64,000 nt of DNA from Roseomonas fluvialis (GTDB taxonomy: Bacteria > Pseudomonadota > Alphaproteobacteria > Acetobacterales > Acetobacteraceae): the NCBI RefSeq assembly GCF_022846615.1, contig NZ_AP025637.1:4985001-5049000 (forward strand). Reading direction: 5' to 3'. Shown here one piece after another: positions 28,845-37,935 of the stretch. Both the position numbers and the translations under genes were made by a program. Numbering within the stretch: the first letter of the stretch is position 1; the number at the start of each line of letters is the position of its first letter. The notes below the pieces were generated by a model, which was not told the origin of the DNA, ran no database searches, and saw nothing but the letters and a program-made list of their open reading frames with translations.

Positions 28845-31779
28845 GCGCGTCATCGCCCGGCGCAGGGGGCGGCGCGCCATCCTCCGACGCGGCCGGCGGC
28901 GCGGTTGGCGCCCTTGCCTGCCCAGGCGCGACTGACGCCCCGTCATTGCCTGGCGTGCCCGCCGGCCCGCTGTTCCCTGGCGTGCCTGCCGGCACGTTGT
29001 TGCCTGGCGTGCCTGCCGGCACGTTGTTGCCTGGCGTGCCTGCCGGCACGACGAACCGCCGGTAGATCGCACCGAGCGCGATCAGCGCGAGGCCCAGCCC
29101 CAGGAAGGACAGCACGCGCCACAGCCCGACCAGCGCGTCCATATCCACCAGGAAGACCTTGAGGGTGACCAGCGCAATCACGCCCAGCGCCGCCAGCCTG
29201 ATCTCCTTTCGTCCGCTGCGGATGCCGACCGCCAGCAGCAGCGCCCCCAGCACCAGCCAGGCGCCGGAATAGGCGTACATCTCGGCCTCGGTGATACGCG
29301 CCCAGCCGATGTCGGTCGGGTGGAAGGCGCGCCGCACCTCGAGCGTCACCCAGGCGAATCCCGATGCCAGCGCATAGACCGCGAGGAGTTTCTCGAGCCC
29401 CTGCGGCACGCGCACTTCCCGCGCGCGCGCCACCGCCAGCGCCACCAGCAGCGCCGGCAGCGCATAGGCCGGCAGCAGCGCGTTCAGCAGCAGCGGTCCA
29501 GCGATATCCTGGTTCGTCGTCCAGGGGTTGTTCGCCAGGAGCACCGCGCCCAGCACCATCCCTGCCGCACCCGCCACCCGCGCCGCCCACAGCAGCGCCA
29601 CGCGCCCGCCGCGCCGGTGCAGCAGCAGGGCCACCCAGGCGCAGGCGAACAAGGCGGTGGCCTGCCAGGCGGCCTCGACGAAGCCCCAGCGTTGCGCGCC
29701 GATCACGCCGTCCTGCAGAGCGTGCCGAATCTCAAGCAGCACCAGCAGCGTCGCGAACAGCGCCGCGCCGCATTCCAGCAACCGCACCACGCGGCCATCG
29801 CTGCGTGCGAGGAAGATCCGCGCGGCCCACCAGAAGCACGCCGCCGGCACGCCATAGGCCAGCAACAGCCCGTTCAGCACCGGCCAGCCGCCCCAGTCGT
29901 AGCCCAGCACGAAATGGTTCGCCGCCAGCCGCACCAGCACCACCGCCGCCACCGCCGCCGCCACGCGCCGCAGTGGATCGAGCCCGAACCGCAGCGCGAT
30001 CATCGCCAGCGGCGGCAGGAAGATCGCCACCGCCAGGGTCAGCCACTGGTCGCGCAGCACCATCGCGACACCCAGCGCCAGCGCCGCCGTGGCCCCCGCC
30101 GCATGCGCGCCCGCGCGCCCGGGATCGCCCGCGCGCAGCCCGCGGGCCGTCGCACCCACATGCACCGCCGCCAGCCCGCACGCGACCAGCGCCCAGGTCG
30201 GGTCGGTGGCGAGCCCGCGGACCCGCGCATAGGCCACCAGCAGCGTCAGCACCGGCACGGTGGCGGCCAGGCCGGCCCAGGCCAGGGTTTCGCCTGCCTG
30301 CGGCGCGACGCGCCGGCGCGTTTCCAGCGCCAGCCCCGCCAGCAGGTGCAGCAACGCGAACCCCGCGGACAGGGCCAGGAAGCGAACCAGCGCCTCCGGC
30401 ACCCAGGCGCCGGGGATGATCGCCTGGACGGCGCCCTCGATCGTCACGCGCTCCCCGGTGGGGGTCCAGGCCGGCACCACCCAGACCAGCAGCGCCACCA
30501 GGCCGAGCCCCGCCGCGATGAAGGGCAGGCGCCCCAGCAAGGCTTTGCGCCGCGCCGCCAGGATCGCCACCGGCGAGAGCATCAGCACGCCGAGCGGCGG
30601 CGCGATATCCGTGTCGCCGAAAGTCACCGGCAGCAGCGCCAGGCCGAGTGCGACCGGCGGCAGATGCGCCAGCGCGCGGCCAAGCGCGGTGCCGAGCGCC
30701 TCGCGCGGCAGGGCCAGCAGGAAGGTCGCCGCGGCCACCGGCACGAAGGCAGCCGGCGCCCAGAGCTCGCCGTGTTCGGCCACCACGGTGCCGACCAGCA
30801 CCCACAGCGCCCCCGCCACCGCCGCGCACCAGCCGAGCCAGCCCCAGGCGGTAACACGCACCACCACCATGGCCGCCGCCGTGACCACCGCGAGGTAGGC
30901 GAACAGCCCGACCAGCGACGGATCCTCGGAGGCCACCAGCGCCGGCGTGAGGAAGGCACCCGCCAGCCCCACGGCGGCCACCAGCGGCCCCCGCCGCAAC
31001 GACAGCAGCAGCCCGAAGACGCCCGCGGCCGCCATCAGCACGAAGCCGACCAGCGGCGGCAGCAGCCCATAGAGGACCGTGGCGGCATAAGCAGCGCCGA
31101 ACAGCGCCGCCACGCCGCCGGCCGCGAGCGCCGCGGGCGCAAGGTCCGGCAGGCCCGCGCCCTTCGCCGGACGGCGCGCCAGCCATTCGCCGGCCAGCAC
31201 CAATGCCACGCCCAGCAAGCCTGCGGCCGCGCTGCGCAGCCCCGGGCCGAGCCAGCCTTCCTCGACCGCCAGCCGCACCAGGAAGACCGCCGCCAGCATC
31301 AGCGCCCCGGCGCCGAGCCAGACGCCCCAGCGCTGGGTGATCAATTCCTCGAGGCTCTGACGCGGCCGGTCGGTCGGCGCGCCGCCCCAGGGTGCCGCCG
31401 GGGCTGGCCCGACGGACGGATCGTCATCGCGGGCCAGGCCCGTGGCCTGGGCAGGCGCCCGGCCTGCCCAGGGCGGGGGTGTCTCGTCGCCAGGCGCGGT
31501 TTGGGCGGGCGCGGGGTCCTGCGCCTCGGCGGCCGGCGGCGTGGCGCCGGCCCAGGGCGGTGCGGCGGATGGCTGCGGTGCAGGTGCGGCTTCCGGGGGG
31601 CGGAAGCCGGCGGCGACCAGGGCGCCGGCCATGCCTGCGACCTCGCCGCGCAGGGCGGCGATCTCGGCCTGCAGCGCGCGGGCTTCGCGCCGCGCCGCGC
31701 CGGCGCGCGCGAAGCCGGCGACGCCGAAGATCCAGCCACCGAAGAACAGCAGCGCGAGGAGGAGCAGAAGGCCTTCCAT
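28810..31779 (-). CDS. DUF2339 family large membrane protein
   Basis: A 989-aa inner-membrane protein. It has one N-terminal helix ('MEGLLLLLALLFFGGWIFGV'), a short coiled coil ('ARALQAEIAALRGEVAGMAG'), a Pro/Ala-rich cytosolic linker (about residues 65-150), 'LEELITQRWGVWLGAGALML' and then more than 20 predicted membrane helices. This is the layout of DUF2339 predicted membrane proteins, whose function is unknown. Near the C-terminus four copies of a 9-residue repeat (VPAGTPGNN and variants) come from a 27-bp tandem repeat, followed by a Pro/Ala-rich end. The gene is divergent from rplY and overlaps the phosphatase gene tail to tail. Confidence 0.88.
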   Translation of the reverse strand: MEGLLLLLALLFFGGWIFGVAGFARAGAARREARALQAEIAALRGEVAGMAGALVAAGFRPPEAAPAPQPSAAPPWAGATPPAAEAQDPAPAQTAPGDETPPPWAGRAPAQATGLARDDDPSVGPAPAAPWGGAPTDRPRQSLEELITQRWGVWLGAGALMLAAVFLVRLAVEEGWLGPGLRSAAAGLLGVALVLAGEWLARRPAKGAGLPDLAPAALAAGGVAALFGAAYAATVLYGLLPPLVGFVLMAAAGVFGLLLSLRRGPLVAAVGLAGAFLTPALVASEDPSLVGLFAYLAVVTAAAMVVVRVTAWGWLGWCAAVAGALWVLVGTVVAEHGELWAPAAFVPVAAATFLLALPREALGTALGRALAHLPPVALGLALLPVTFGDTDIAPPLGVLMLSPVAILAARRKALLGRLPFIAAGLGLVALLVWVVPAWTPTGERVTIEGAVQAIIPGAWVPEALVRFLALSAGFALLHLLAGLALETRRRVAPQAGETLAWAGLAATVPVLTLLVAYARVRGLATDPTWALVACGLAAVHVGATARGLRAGDPGRAGAHAAGATAALALGVAMVLRDQWLTLAVAIFLPPLAMIALRFGLDPLRRVAAAVAAVVLVRLAANHFVLGYDWGGWPVLNGLLLAYGVPAACFWWAARIFLARSDGRVVRLLECGAALFATLLVLLEIRHALQDGVIGAQRWGFVEAAWQATALFACAWVALLLHRRGGRVALLWAARVAGAAGMVLGAVLLANNPWTTNQDIAGPLLLNALLPAYALPALLVALAVARAREVRVPQGLEKLLAVYALASGFAWVTLEVRRAFHPTDIGWARITEAEMYAYSGAWLVLGALLLAVGIRSGRKEIRLAALGVIALVTLKVFLVDMDALVGLWRVLSFLGLGLALIALGAIYRRFVVPAGTPGNNVPAGTPGNNVPAGTPGNSGPAGTPGNDGASVAPGQARAPTAPPAASEDGAPPPAPGDDAPRPGGGAAPPA
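28946..29053 (-). repeat. 27-bp tandem repeat inside the DUF2339 gene, four copies
   Basis: Four units of 27 bp (28946-28972, 28973-28999, 29000-29026, 29027-29053) keep the frame and encode VPAGTPGNN, VPAGTPGNN, VPAGTPGNS and GPAGTPGND. The middle copies are nearly identical in DNA ('GCCTGGCGTGCCTGCCGGCA'), which points to recent slippage or unequal crossing-over. The length would vary in steps of nine residues without a frameshift. Confidence 0.9.
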
Positions 31780-31945
31780 TGCCGCAACGCTTCGCGGCCG
31801 CGACCCCGCCCGTCAAGGCCGCCGCGCTTGCGCCGCTGAAGCGCTTCACCTAGAACCCGCTCGCGCCGGCACCCCTGGAGGCCGGCGCTTGTCGTTTCGG
31901 GGTAGCCCGGCACGGCGACAGCATTCACCTGAAGGAGCAACGACC

Positions 31946-32626
31946 ATGGTCCAGACCATCCGGATCGAGGCCGCGGCGCGCGAGCAGGCAGGTAAGGGGG
32001 CAGCCCGCGCAACCCGGCGTCAGGGGCTTGTCCCCGCTGTCATCTACGGCGCGAAGAAGGACGCGACGCTGGTCGCCCTCGACCCGCGCGACGTGATGAA
32101 GGAACTGCACAAGGGCGGCTGGCAGTCGCACCTGTACGAGGTTGCCGTGACCGGCGGTGCGGCCGAGCGCTGCCTGATGCGCGACGTGCAGTTCCACCCG
32201 GTCACCGACCGCCCGATCCATGTCGACTTCCAGCGGCTCGCCGCCGGGTCGCGCATCCGCGTGAAGGTGCCGGTGGCATTCCTGCACGAGGACACCTGCC
32301 CGGGCATCAAGGCCGGCGGCGTGCTGAACGTCGTGCGCCGCGAGGTCGAGGTCATGGCCGACCCCGAGAACGTGCCCGAGAAATTCGAGATCGACCTGGC
32401 CGAGGCCGCGATCGGCGATGGCCTGCGCTGGTCCGCCGTGAAGGACCAGTTCGGCGCGAAGCCGGTCATCGTGGGCCGTGACTTCATGGTGGCGTCGATC
32501 GCCGCGCCGACGGTGGTCGATGAGGCCGCGCCGGTGGCCGCCGCCGGTCCGGTCGAGGCGACCAAGCAGAAGGCCCCTGCCGCCGGCGCCGCAGCGCCGG
32601 CCAAGGACGCCAAGAAGAAGAAGTAA
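31946..32626 (+). CDS. rplY: 50S ribosomal protein L25/general stress protein Ctc
   Basis: A 226-aa L25 of the long (Ctc/TL5) type that binds 5S rRNA. The N-terminal L25 domain has 'GKGAARATRRQGLVPAVIYG' and 'FHPVTDRPIHVDFQRL'; the C-terminal beta domain follows ('VKVPVAFLHEDTCPGIKAGG', 'VEVMADPENVPEKFEIDL'), then an Ala/Pro-rich linker and a basic tail 'AKDAKKKK'. A strong ribosome binding site 'GAAGGAG' precedes the ATG at 31946. pth follows after a hairpin. Confidence 0.97.
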   Translation: MVQTIRIEAAAREQAGKGAARATRRQGLVPAVIYGAKKDATLVALDPRDVMKELHKGGWQSHLYEVAVTGGAAERCLMRDVQFHPVTDRPIHVDFQRLAAGSRIRVKVPVAFLHEDTCPGIKAGGVLNVVRREVEVMADPENVPEKFEIDLAEAAIGDGLRWSAVKDQFGAKPVIVGRDFMVASIAAPTVVDEAAPVAAAGPVEATKQKAPAAGAAAPAKDAKKKK

Positions 32627-32687
32627 TCTGGCCGGCTGGGAGCGGCCCATGGCTGTCAGTTCCCAGGTGCCAGAAAAAGGAGGGGGT

Positions 32688-32719
32688 CCGGGGGAGTTCG
32701 CTCCCCCGGCCTTGTTGTT
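32688..32719 (+). terminator. hairpin with TTCG tetraloop between rplY and pth
   Basis: A perfect 9-bp stem CCGGGGGAG / CTCCCCCGG (32688-32709) closes on the very stable tetraloop TTCG and is followed by 'CCTTGTTGTT'. The T-tract is interrupted, so it may be a leaky terminator that reduces rather than stops read-through into pth, which starts four bases later. Confidence 0.5.
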
Positions 32720-32722
32720 CTG

Positions 32723-33307
32723 ATGGATGGACCCCTGCTGTGGGTCGGCCTCGGCAATCCCGGGCCTGAACACGCCCGCCAACGTCACAACATCGGCTTC
32801 ATGGCGCTGGACGAGATCGCCCGGCGCCATCGCTTTTCACCCTGGCGCAAGCGCTTCAAGGGCGAGGTGGCGGAGGGCGTGGTCGGCGGGCGGCGCGTGC
32901 TGGCGCTCAAGCCGATGACCTACATGAATGCGAGCGGCGATGCCGTGCAGCCGGCCGCGGCGTTCCTCAAGATTCCCGTGGAAGGTATCACGGCCTTCCA
33001 TGACGAGTTGGACCTGGCGCCGGGCAAGGTCCGGGTGAAGAAGGGCGGCGGCGTGGCCGGCCACAACGGCCTGCGCGACATGCGCCGCGCCTTCGCCAGC
33101 GCCGAGTTCTGGCGCGTGCGCCTGGGTATCGGCCATCCCGGCCACAAGGATGCGGTCACCGGCCATGTGCTCGGCAATTTTGCCAAGCAGGACCAGGCGT
33201 GGCTGCCGCGGCTGGTCGATGCCGTGGCCGATTGCGCGCCGCTGCTGGCCGAGGGCAAGCCGGAGGACTTCATGACGCGCCTGGCGCTGCTGACGCAGGA
33301 GGGGTGA
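32723..33307 (+). CDS. pth: peptidyl-tRNA hydrolase
   Basis: Pth (194 aa) frees tRNA from peptidyl-tRNA. It has 'WVGLGNPGPEHARQRHNIGF' with the catalytic His 22, 'LKPMTYMNASGDAV' (Asn), 'ITAFHDELDLAPGKVRVKKG' (Asp) and 'GGGVAGHNGLRDM'. The ATG at 32723 begins the conserved strand. Next to rplY and before ychF, the usual alphaproteobacterial order; its stop overlaps the start of the following unknown gene (TGATG). Confidence 0.98.
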   Translation: MDGPLLWVGLGNPGPEHARQRHNIGFMALDEIARRHRFSPWRKRFKGEVAEGVVGGRRVLALKPMTYMNASGDAVQPAAAFLKIPVEGITAFHDELDLAPGKVRVKKGGGVAGHNGLRDMRRAFASAEFWRVRLGIGHPGHKDAVTGHVLGNFAKQDQAWLPRLVDAVADCAPLLAEGKPEDFMTRLALLTQEG

Positions 33308-33804
33308 TGGAGGAGGAAGAGATCTTCACCTTCACCGGCCCGAGCGCGCAGGATTTCGCGCATGGCACGGCGATCCTGGCCTCGGCGTTGGTGCGGGAGG
33401 CCGAGAGCCTGGCCTGCGCGGCGGCAGGGCTGCGCGCGACGCTCGACCTGTTCACGATCGACGGCTTCTCGCCCGAGGCAGAGGACCGCCGCGTGATGCG
33501 CGAGGGCACGCGCGAGGGCGCGGCGCTGGCCGGTGCGCTGCTGCTGGCCGCGCGGCAATTGCTGCGCTTCACCGGCGACCCGGCGCGCGCGGCGCATGAG
33601 ACGGTGGGGCGCCTGCCGCGCGGGTCGCTGTCGGTGGGCGAGGTGGTGGGCCATCTGCGTGCGGCGGCGCTGGCGCCGGTGACGGATGACGGCGCCGCGC
33701 GCATTGCGGCCGCCACCATTGCCGAGACCTTCGCCGAGGAATTCGACGCGGCCTGGCGCAAGGCGACGCCGCCCGCGGTCAAGGGGACGAACAATGGGCT
33801 TTAA
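33307..33804 (+). CDS. protein of unknown function between pth and ychF
   Basis: A 165-aa protein that I do not recognise. It begins with an acidic stretch ('[20 protein letters not shown]'), has Ala-rich helices ('[20 protein letters not shown]', '[18 protein letters not shown]') and no signal peptide or membrane segment. Its start overlaps the pth stop and its end overlaps the ychF start by 11 bases, so it is translationally coupled to both. The context suggests a role near translation or GTPase function, but this is only position. Confidence 0.75.
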   Translation: MEEEEIFTFTGPSAQDFAHGTAILASALVREAESLACAAAGLRATLDLFTIDGFSPEAEDRRVMREGTREGAALAGALLLAARQLLRFTGDPARAAHETVGRLPRGSLSVGEVVGHLRAAALAPVTDDGAARIAAATIAETFAEEFDAAWRKATPPAVKGTNNGL

Positions 33805-34888
33805 TTGCGGGATCGTCGGGCTGCCGAATGTCGGCAAGTCCACGCTGTTCAATGCGCTGACGCAGACCGCGGCGGCGCAGGCGGCGAATTATCCCTTCTG
33901 CACGATCGAACCCAATGTCGGGCGCGTGGCGGTGCCGGACCCGCGGCTCGAGGCGCTGGCGCGGATCGGCAAGAGCCAGAAGATCATCCCGACCAGCCTG
34001 GAATTCGTGGACATCGCGGGGCTGGTGCGCGGCGCGTCGAAGGGCGAGGGCTTGGGTAACCAGTTCCTGGCGAACATCCGCGAGGTGGACGCCATCGTCC
34101 ACGTCCTGCGCTGCTTCGAGGATGGCGACATCACGCATGTCGAGGGCAGCGTGGACCCGGTGCGCGATGCCGAGACGGTCGAGACGGAGCTGATGCTGGC
34201 CGACCTCGACAGTCTGGAGAAGCGCGCCCAAGGGCTGGTGAAGCGCGCGCGCGGCGGGGACAAGGAAGCGATCGCGCAGATGGCGCTGATCGACCCGATC
34301 AAGGCGGCGCTGGAAGCAGGCCGACCCGCCCGCACGGCGGTACCCAAGGGCGAGGAAGCGGCGGCGGCGCGGCTGCAGCTGATGACGACCAAGCCCGTGC
34401 TGTATGTCGCGAATGTCGAGGAGGCGTCCGCCGCCACCGGCAATGCGTTCTCGGCGCGCGTGTTCGAGAAGGCGAAGGCAGAGGGCGCGCTGGCGGTGGT
34501 GGTCTCCGCTGCCATCGAGGCCGAGATCAGCCAGATGCCGGAAGGCGACCGGGCGGAATTCCTGGGCTCGCTAGGCCTTGAGGATTCCGGTTTGGACCGG
34601 ATCATCCGCGCCGGCTACGCGCTGCTCGGGCTGATCACCTATTTCACGGTGGGCCCGAAGGAGACGCGGGCCTGGACCATCCTGAAGGGGATGAAGGCAC
34701 CGCAGGCCGCCGGCGTGATCCACGGGGATTTCGAACGCGGGTTCATCGCGTCCGAGACCATCGCCTATGATGACTACATCGCGCTGAATGGCGAGCAGGG
34801 CGCCAAGGAAGCCGGCAAGATGCGGGTGGAAGGCAAGGAGTACGTCGTGAAGGATGGCGACGTGCTGCTGTTCCGCTTCAACGTGTGA
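33794..34888 (+). CDS. ychF: redox-regulated ATPase YchF
   Basis: YchF (364 aa) is an Obg-like P-loop protein that prefers ATP and binds the ribosome. It has G1 '[20 protein letters not shown]', '[12 protein letters not shown]', G3 '[20 protein letters not shown]', the family NxxE-type segment 'YVANVEEA' in place of NKxD, and the C-terminal TGS domain ('[20 protein letters not shown]'). The ATG at 33794 starts the conserved region inside the end of the preceding gene. The next gene overlaps its stop by four bases. Confidence 0.97.
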   Translation: MGFNCGIVGLPNVGKSTLFNALTQTAAAQAANYPFCTIEPNVGRVAVPDPRLEALARIGKSQKIIPTSLEFVDIAGLVRGASKGEGLGNQFLANIREVDAIVHVLRCFEDGDITHVEGSVDPVRDAETVETELMLADLDSLEKRAQGLVKRARGGDKEAIAQMALIDPIKAALEAGRPARTAVPKGEEAAAARLQLMTTKPVLYVANVEEASAATGNAFSARVFEKAKAEGALAVVVSAAIEAEISQMPEGDRAEFLGSLGLEDSGLDRIIRAGYALLGLITYFTVGPKETRAWTILKGMKAPQAAGVIHGDFERGFIASETIAYDDYIALNGEQGAKEAGKMRVEGKEYVVKDGDVLLFRFNV

Positions 34889-35370
34889 ACGCGGCGGTCG
34901 ATGCCTGGCTGAACGGGCTGGGGCCGGAGATCGGCACGGCCATCGTGCTGTTCACCGCCTTCGTCGTCGGCGCAGCCATCGGCATCGAGCGCGGCATCAG
35001 CACCAGCGCGGTCGGCATACGCACCTGCACGCTGGTGGCGCTGGCCTCGGCCGGCTTCGCCTCCATGGTGGTGGCGCGCCTGCCGGATGCCGCCTGGGGC
35101 CATGCCTTTGGCGCGGTGGCGACGGGGGTGGGGTTCCTCGGCGCCGGGGCGATCATCAAGGCGGGGCGCAGCGTCACGGGGCTCGGTGACGCGGCGACGA
35201 TCTGGTGCGTGGCAATCCTGGGCGTGCTGATCGGGGTGCGCGAATTCGCCGCGGCGGCCGTCGTGACGGTGCTGGTGCTGACGGTGAACCTGCTGCTGCG
35301 GCCGGTGGCCGGGTGGATCGACCGTCACAGGGCGCGGCGGAAGCCGGAGGATGATGTGCTGGATGGGTGA
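34885..35370 (+). CDS. MgtC/SapB family membrane protein
   Basis: A 161-aa inner-membrane protein with four to five predicted helices and the MgtC pattern '[20 protein letters not shown]', '[11 protein letters not shown]', '[20 protein letters not shown]' and '[17 protein letters not shown]'. MgtC proteins are linked to growth at low magnesium and inhibition of F-type ATP synthase in pathogens; housekeeping copies have less clear roles. The C-terminal soluble domain of classical MgtC is missing, so this is the short SapB-like form. GTG start overlapping the ychF stop. Confidence 0.88.
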   Translation: MNAAVDAWLNGLGPEIGTAIVLFTAFVVGAAIGIERGISTSAVGIRTCTLVALASAGFASMVVARLPDAAWGHAFGAVATGVGFLGAGAIIKAGRSVTGLGDAATIWCVAILGVLIGVREFAAAAVVTVLVLTVNLLLRPVAGWIDRHRARRKPEDDVLDG

Positions 35371-35499
35371 AGGTTCGGAGGACGATCCCTAGAGCACTCC
35401 GGTACCGCAGCCACGCGATGCTTGAGAGCGTGTTCCGGCATCGTCAGGATAGCGCATGCGGACCGGCGATCTGGCCGGGTTGCGGAAGGAGTATGCCAC

Positions 35500-36798
35500 G
35501 TGTGGGACGACGTGCGCTTCGCAACCAGACGGCCAACACTGAGCGTGCTAATTGCCTTGACCGTCATCGTGTTTGCGTCGTGGTCGCCCGGCGCATGGGC
35601 GTGTTCGTGTGCGCCGGCCGGCGCGGCGGAATTCGCATTCTATCGCGCGCCCGTTGCGTTCCGTGGCCGCGTCGCCTCCGTGGAGAACCTCGAACAGCGG
35701 GCTGAGCCGCGCCAATTGGCGACCGTGGATGTCATCGAGACCTGGAAGGGCGATGCATCAGGTCAGGTCGCGATCCACGCTGGGGGGCCGAACGGTCTTT
35801 GCGGCGTTCCGCTTCGTACGGGTGAGGTGCATGTGTTCCTGCTGCACCCGGACCCGACGGGGCGGCTCTCGACAAACATCTGTAGCCTGTATGACGGGCG
35901 TAGCGTCGCGCCCATGCTTGCAGGCTTTTCGCGAGACCTGGAGGCCGCGGATGCGGCCATCCAGGCCGCGCCCGGCGCCCTCGCGCCGCTACTGACGCGC
36001 GCGCGGCTTCTACGATACTGGCGCCTTCACGACCGTGCGCTGGCGGCCTATCGCGATGTCACCACGCGCACGCCCGACCTGGCCGAGCCGTATGCCGGCA
36101 TGGCACGCGTCCTGGCCGCGCAAGGCCGGGGCGCGGAGGGCGCGGCGGTTATCGAAGAGGCGCGTGCGCGCCTCGGGGACAGGCCGGAACTCATGGCAGT
36201 GGCCCGAATTGCACGCATCAATGCCGGCGACCTGGCCGACCTTGCAACTGTCGATTTCCGCGATGCGGACCTGACCGATGTCGACTTCGCCGGACGCGAT
36301 CTGCGCGAAGCCAACTTCAGCGGAGCGTTCCTGACCCGCGTGCGCTTCAACGGCAGCGATCTTCGTGGCGCGCGCTTCGACCGAACGCGCTTCGCCGGCG
36401 CGTACATGGAGCGTGCGGACCTTCAGGACTCCATCTTCATGGCCTCGATCGGGTTCCCGGAGATCCGTGGAGCCGATCTGCGGCGCGCACGCATGGAACG
36501 GGTCGGCTTTCCGCCGCGTCAGAGCCTTGGTGACGCGAACCTCGAAGGGGCAACCATTCTGGAAAGCAGGCTTGTCGCGCCGTTCATTGACGGTAGCCGC
36601 CTGGCGGGTGCGCATCTGATTTCGCTGCGCATCACATACGCCTTCATCGTGAACCCGCGTTTCGAAAGTACCGAGTTCCAGGACGTCACGTTCACGGACG
36701 CCCTGGTGTATCGGATGGACACCCGTAACATGGATCGAGCACCCCTGACCCTGGATGACCTTCGCGGTGCACGACTGACGAACGTCCGAATCGAGTAG
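35500..36798 (+). CDS. secreted protein with NTR-like, helical and pentapeptide-repeat regions
   Basis: A 432-aa multidomain protein. A signal sequence (about residues 12-33) ends at 'AWACSCAP'; the Cys-x-Cys start and the following beta-rich part ('APVAFRGRVASVENLEQR', 'VDVIETWKGDASGQVAIH', 'CGVPLRTGEVHVFLL') resemble TIMP/NTR-like domains. Then comes an Ala/Arg-rich helical part like two TPR units, and from about residue 255 a row of pentapeptide repeats, A(D/N)LxX type ('ADLTDVDFAGRDLREANFSG', 'GSDLRGARFDRTRF'). The GTG at 35500 has a ribosome binding site 'GGAAGGAG'. I know no characterised protein with this combination. Confidence 0.72.
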   Translation: MWDDVRFATRRPTLSVLIALTVIVFASWSPGAWACSCAPAGAAEFAFYRAPVAFRGRVASVENLEQRAEPRQLATVDVIETWKGDASGQVAIHAGGPNGLCGVPLRTGEVHVFLLHPDPTGRLSTNICSLYDGRSVAPMLAGFSRDLEAADAAIQAAPGALAPLLTRARLLRYWRLHDRALAAYRDVTTRTPDLAEPYAGMARVLAAQGRGAEGAAVIEEARARLGDRPELMAVARIARINAGDLADLATVDFRDADLTDVDFAGRDLREANFSGAFLTRVRFNGSDLRGARFDRTRFAGAYMERADLQDSIFMASIGFPEIRGADLRRARMERVGFPPRQSLGDANLEGATILESRLVAPFIDGSRLAGAHLISLRITYAFIVNPRFESTEFQDVTFTDALVYRMDTRNMDRAPLTLDDLRGARLTNVRIE

Positions 36799-36838
36799 GA
36801 CCGCGCGACAAAAAGCGCCAGGACTGGCGTACCAGCGG

Positions 36839-36985
36839 TCAGCGTTGCGGCGCCCCCGCCGCCAGATCCGGCGGCGGCAGCGCCGTCCCCCGCGGCCCCA
36901 ACCCGCCGCGTTCGTCCCGCCGGTCGCCGCAGGCGGCAAGGGCCAGGATCACCAGCAGGGGCAGCATCATCGCAGCGCGCGTCAT
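36839..36985 (-). CDS. very small putative lipoprotein
   Basis: A 48-aa open frame on the minus strand: basic start 'MTRAAMM', hydrophobic 'LPLLVILALAACG' with a lipobox Leu-Ala-Ala-Cys (Cys 19), then a short charged and Pro-rich mature part ('DRRDERGGLGPRG', 'ALPPPDLAAGAPQR'). It is the size of LptM/YifL-type lipoproteins but lacks their clear 'GxKGPL' motif. The start is not preceded by a well-spaced ribosome binding site. It lies head to head with mtnP and convergent to the pentapeptide-repeat gene. Confidence 0.5.
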   Translation of the reverse strand: MTRAAMMLPLLVILALAACGDRRDERGGLGPRGTALPPPDLAAGAPQR

Positions 36986-37053
36986 CCCCCTGGCTTAGCA
37001 CGCGCCGCGCCCCGCGCTACACCCGCACCGTACGCGCGACCCCCGGAGACACC

Positions 37054-37935
37054 ATGCCCGACACCATCACACCCATGATCGGCTTCATCGGCGGTTCCGG
37101 CGTCTATGACCTCGATGGCTTGGAAGACCGCGCCTGGGTCAAGGTCCGCACCCCCTGGGGCGACCCGTCGGACGAGATCCTTATCGGCCGCCTGCACGGC
37201 GTGCGCGTGGCCTTCCTGCCGCGGCACGGCCGCGGCCACCCCACGCCGCCCTCCGCGCTGAACTACCGCGCCAATATCGACGCCATGAAGCGGATCGGCT
37301 GCACGGAACTCATCTCGCTCTCGGCCGTCGGTTCGCTGCGCGAGGACCTGCCGCCCGGCCACTTCGTCATCGTCGACCAGTTCATCGACCGCACCTTCGC
37401 GCGCGAAAAGTCCTTCTTCGGCACGGGCTGCGTGGCGCATGTCTCGGTGGCCCACCCGGTCTGCCCGCGGCTCGGCGATGCGCTGGAAGCGGCGGCACAG
37501 CAGGTCGGCATCCCGCACACCCGCGGCGGCACCTACCTGGTCATGGAAGGCCCGCAGTTCAGCACGAAGGCCGAGAGCCTGCTGTACCGCCAATGGGGCT
37601 GCGCCGTGATCGGCATGACCAACATGCCCGAGGCGAAACTCGCCCGGGAGGCGGAGCTTTGCTACGCGACCATGGCCATGGTCACCGACTTCGACTGCTG
37701 GCACCCCGATCACGACGCCGTCACCGTCGAACAGGTGGTGAAGGTGCTGTTCGGCAATGCCGACCGCGCCCGCGCGCTGGTCAAGGCGGTGGTGCCGATG
37801 CTGGGCGCGGATCGCGGCCCCTGCCCCGCCGGCTGCGACCGTGCGCTGGACCATGCACTGGTCACGGCGCCGGAGAAGCGCGACCCGGACCTGCTGGCGA
37901 AGCTGGATGTCGTGGCGGGGCGCGTCCTGGCCTAG
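37054..37935 (+). CDS. mtnP: S-methyl-5'-thioadenosine phosphorylase
   Basis: MtnP splits methylthioadenosine with phosphate to adenine and methylthioribose 1-phosphate in methionine salvage. The 293-aa product has 'IGFIGGSGVYDLDGLEDRAW', the phosphate-site 'LPRHGRGHPTPPSALNYRAN', 'SAVGSLREDLPPGHFVIVDQ', 'YLVMEGPQFSTKAES' and the purine-binding 'IGMTNMPEAKLAREAELCYA' with 'TDFDCWH'. These match the MTAP branch of the PNP family rather than guanosine-type phosphorylases. Its stop overlaps the stop of the convergent anti-sigma gene. Confidence 0.95.
   Translation: MPDTITPMIGFIGGSGVYDLDGLEDRAWVKVRTPWGDPSDEILIGRLHGVRVAFLPRHGRGHPTPPSALNYRANIDAMKRIGCTELISLSAVGSLREDLPPGHFVIVDQFIDRTFAREKSFFGTGCVAHVSVAHPVCPRLGDALEAAAQQVGIPHTRGGTYLVMEGPQFSTKAESLLYRQWGCAVIGMTNMPEAKLAREAELCYATMAMVTDFDCWHPDHDAVTVEQVVKVLFGNADRARALVKAVVPMLGADRGPCPAGCDRALDHALVTAPEKRDPDLLAKLDVVAGRVLA

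Noticed and set aside
35391-35420. Third copy of repeat family II upstream of the pentapeptide-repeat gene
   Set aside because: The string CTAGAGCACTCCGG resembles the end of the family read backwards, but the hairpin and the other conserved blocks are missing.
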